Below, piece after piece: positions 62,452-64,000 of a DNA stretch of 64,000 nucleotides. Each line of letters starts with the position of its first letter. The first letter of the stretch is position 1. The notes below the pieces were generated by a model. That model worked only from the letters and a program-made list of their open reading frames with translations, was not told where the DNA came from and did not search any database. The position numbers were made by a program, and so were the translations under genes. Source of the DNA: Conchiformibius steedae (GTDB lineage Bacteria; Pseudomonadota; Gammaproteobacteria; Burkholderiales; Neisseriaceae); the NCBI RefSeq assembly GCF_014054725.1, contig NZ_CP059563.1, positions 1,329,749 through 1,393,748 on the forward strand, in the 5' to 3' direction.

Positions 62452-64000
62452 TTATGTGGGGACGGTGTCGGGTTCGTTGTTTTGTGTGGCAGACGTTTGC
62501 CCTGCGTCTTCGGCGGCGCGGATTTCGCGGTGTAGGGCATCGTAATAGGGCGGCAACACTTCGGCAATCATGGTCAGTTGCTGCCACAGCACTTGGCTTT
62601 GCCAATCGTCTTGCTGTTCGTTTTCAGACAAGGCTTCACGCAAATCCGCCAAACCGTTTTGAATATGGCGTTGCGCTTCGCCAAACTGTTCCGCATCCCA
62701 TGTGCCGATGTGGCTCATGGCATCTACCAATTGTTCTGCCACGGGGAAAAAACGCTGTAAAAAGGTTTCTTCGGCTTCGCACAGGCTGCCGTGCATTTTG
62801 TTGCGGTACGCGCCCAAGGCGGAAATATAGCTAATCAGCGAGTAATTGATTTTTAACAACAAAAACGCATCTTGCAAACGGCTGCCGTATTTTTTCGGTT
62901 CGCCCGACATATCCGACAAAGTGGTGGACAAGGCAGCGGCGCGGTCGTGGCTGAGCCGCCGCGCATGGCGGTAGGTAATATCATCGCGCAAACCGTATTG
63001 CTGCAATTCGTTCAAAATGGCTTTTAAATAGCCTGCATTGGCTTGTACCGCTTGCGCCCCTGTTTTTTCTAAAGACAAAAATTTCCAGTCGGGCCAAATC
63101 CAATATACTGCCGCGCCCGCAATCAACGCGCCTACTACCGTGTCGGCAATACGCGGCAGCAAAAACACCGTCACATCATAACCCATTACCGAAAAACCAA
63201 TAATTGCCTGAATGGTAATAAAAAAAGTAGAAAAACTGTGTTTATTGGTACGAAAGTAAAAAAACAGCATGGTGGTGATAATTACCACTGCCAGCTTGAT
63301 TTCCATGGTGGGATTGAGCAGCGGCAGGAGCGAACCCACAGCCACGCCCGCCACTGTGCCGATAATCCGCTGTACCAGCCGTTTTTTGGTGGCAGAATAG
63401 TTGGGCTGACACACAAAAATCCCCGTCAGCAAAATCCAAAAGCCCAAGTTTAAATGGTCTTCCACATTTTCGGGCAACAAATAGGCGTTAATGGTAGGGG
63501 CAAACTGCAATAAGGCACAGGCAGCCAATACCGTTACCGCCATACGTACAGCGTGGCGGAACACGGGCGACTGCGGGGTAATCTGTCCTTTAAGCATGCG
63601 CCACGCGCCCTTGATGCCGCCGCTTTCGGGTGAACTGAGACGGATGCGGTCGCCTTCGCCCAAAGTTTCGTTATCAGTGCGCCCCAAATGCGAAAACTGC
63701 AAACTAACGTGAATAATATTGTCCAACAAACGCTGGACGCGATAGGGCGCAATGTGGCGACTGTCGGCGTGTTCAGCATAGTGTTTGAGCGACTGTTCCG
63801 CGCCTTTGGTGGCGCGTTCCAGCTTGGCGGCGTAGCTGTAAGTGCTGTCATCACGCAGGGCAGCAGCAAACTCGCCACAAGCCTGTGCCTGCAAACGCAG
63901 CAGCCGTTGAATGCGGTAAATCAAATCGCTGTGGCGCATCTGTTCGGCAAATGCCTGATAATGCACATGGCTGGAACTGATGCGCTCGTGAATATCCTGC
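62452..64000 (-). CDS. YccS/YhfK-type FUSC membrane protein, C-terminal part (cut by window edge)
   Basis: The frame is open to the window edge, so the N-terminus lies beyond 64000; about 516 residues are visible, beginning in QDIHERISSSHVHYQ. A soluble linker is followed by about six membrane helices (AVRMAVTVLAACALLQ, LGFWILLTGIFVC, LAVVIITTMLFFYF, FSTFFITIQAIIGFSVMGYD) with the family motif TKKRLVQRIIGTVAGV, then a cytoplasmic helical tail. This is the second half of YccS/YhfK-family proteins with a FUSC-like domain, thought to export toxic aromatic or other compounds; role unproven. ParB follows 77 bp downstream. Confidence 0.88.
   Translation of the reverse strand, partial: QDIHERISSSHVHYQAFAEQMRHSDLIYRIQRLLRLQAQACGEFAAALRDDSTYSYAAKLERATKGAEQSLKHYAEHADSRHIAPYRVQRLLDNIIHVSLQFSHLGRTDNETLGEGDRIRLSSPESGGIKGAWRMLKGQITPQSPVFRHAVRMAVTVLAACALLQFAPTINAYLLPENVEDHLNLGFWILLTGIFVCQPNYSATKKRLVQRIIGTVAGVAVGSLLPLLNPTMEIKLAVVIITTMLFFYFRTNKHSFSTFFITIQAIIGFSVMGYDVTVFLLPRIADTVVGALIAGAAVYWIWPDWKFLSLEKTGAQAVQANAGYLKAILNELQQYGLRDDITYRHARRLSHDRAAALSTTLSDMSGEPKKYGSRLQDAFLLLKINYSLISYISALGAYRNKMHGSLCEAEETFLQRFFPVAEQLVDAMSHIGTWDAEQFGEAQRHIQNGLADLREALSENEQQDDWQSQVLWQQLTMIAEVLPPYYDALHREIRAAEDAGQTSATQNNEPDTVPT

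Overview
The window looks like chromosomal DNA of a Neisseriaceae bacterium from the Simonsiella / Alysiella / Conchiformibius / Kingella side of the family. Four lines of evidence support this. The DNA uptake sequence is AGGCTGCCTGAA, the dialect I recall for Simonsiella, seen intact at least four times and with one mismatch at least three more. A ComP-like DUS-receptor pilin gene is present. The tmRNA tag reads ANDETYALAA. Two short palindromic repeats resemble Neisseria Correia elements. No prophage, integrase, CRISPR array, rRNA or tRNA gene was seen. Genes and repeats were assigned by reading the sequence; no database search was run.

Layout. 1-3687 (minus): the 5' part of recB, a rhomboid protease and a Na/phosphate symporter, linked by ATGA overlaps. 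3761-5628 (minus): mdh and an amino-acid ABC binding lipoprotein. 5913-12932 (minus): a NitT/TauT-type ABC transporter with an acyl-CoA-dehydrogenase-like flavoprotein and two AhpD/CMD-type proteins. Between its ATPase gene and its binding-protein/permease genes sits a two-gene RNA-repair cassette, an HD-Pnk end-healing enzyme and an RNA ligase. Its downstream edge is a Correia-like repeat that supplies the stop codon of the HD-Pnk gene. 13039-17970 (minus): an EamA exporter, a TgpA-type transglutaminase and a Ser/Thr kinase with six Sel1 repeats.

18117-25211: an acyl-CoA thioesterase (plus), a GC-rich hairpin repeat region, mfd, comP and a second minor pilin (minus), then the plus-strand ribosomal operon rpsF-priB-rpsR-rplI with a candidate S6:S18 leader. 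25270-32732 (minus): rep, an overlapping pair of a small membrane protein and ferredoxin-NADP reductase, then hemD-hemX-hemY preceded by a DUF1841 gene. The ssrA tmRNA gene follows at 32824-33186 (plus). 33331-36250 (minus): trpE, panD, cysK.

36411-40389 (plus): gph-recX, brnQ, ackA. 40461-48315 (minus): argG, trkH, the glycerol genes glpD-glpK-glpF with a Correia-like element between glpD and glpK, and ung. 48485-54308 (plus): a pqiA-orphan membrane gene-pqiB-pqiC cluster for envelope lipid transport, a DEAD-box RNA helicase behind a strong promoter and a structured leader of about 215 nt, and a 40-residue lipoprotein missed by length cut-offs. 54343-64000: iscX (minus); a FkbM-like methyltransferase, metK, trmA and an atypical Nramp-family transporter (plus); argS, rluE, parB and the 3' part of a YccS/FUSC-type membrane protein (minus).

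Most genes are housekeeping. The parts most worth attention are the RNA-repair cassette inside the ABC-transporter gene row with its Correia-like boundary, the ComP/DUS pair, the kinase-Sel1 plus transglutaminase pair, the helicase leader and the non-canonical Nramp protein.
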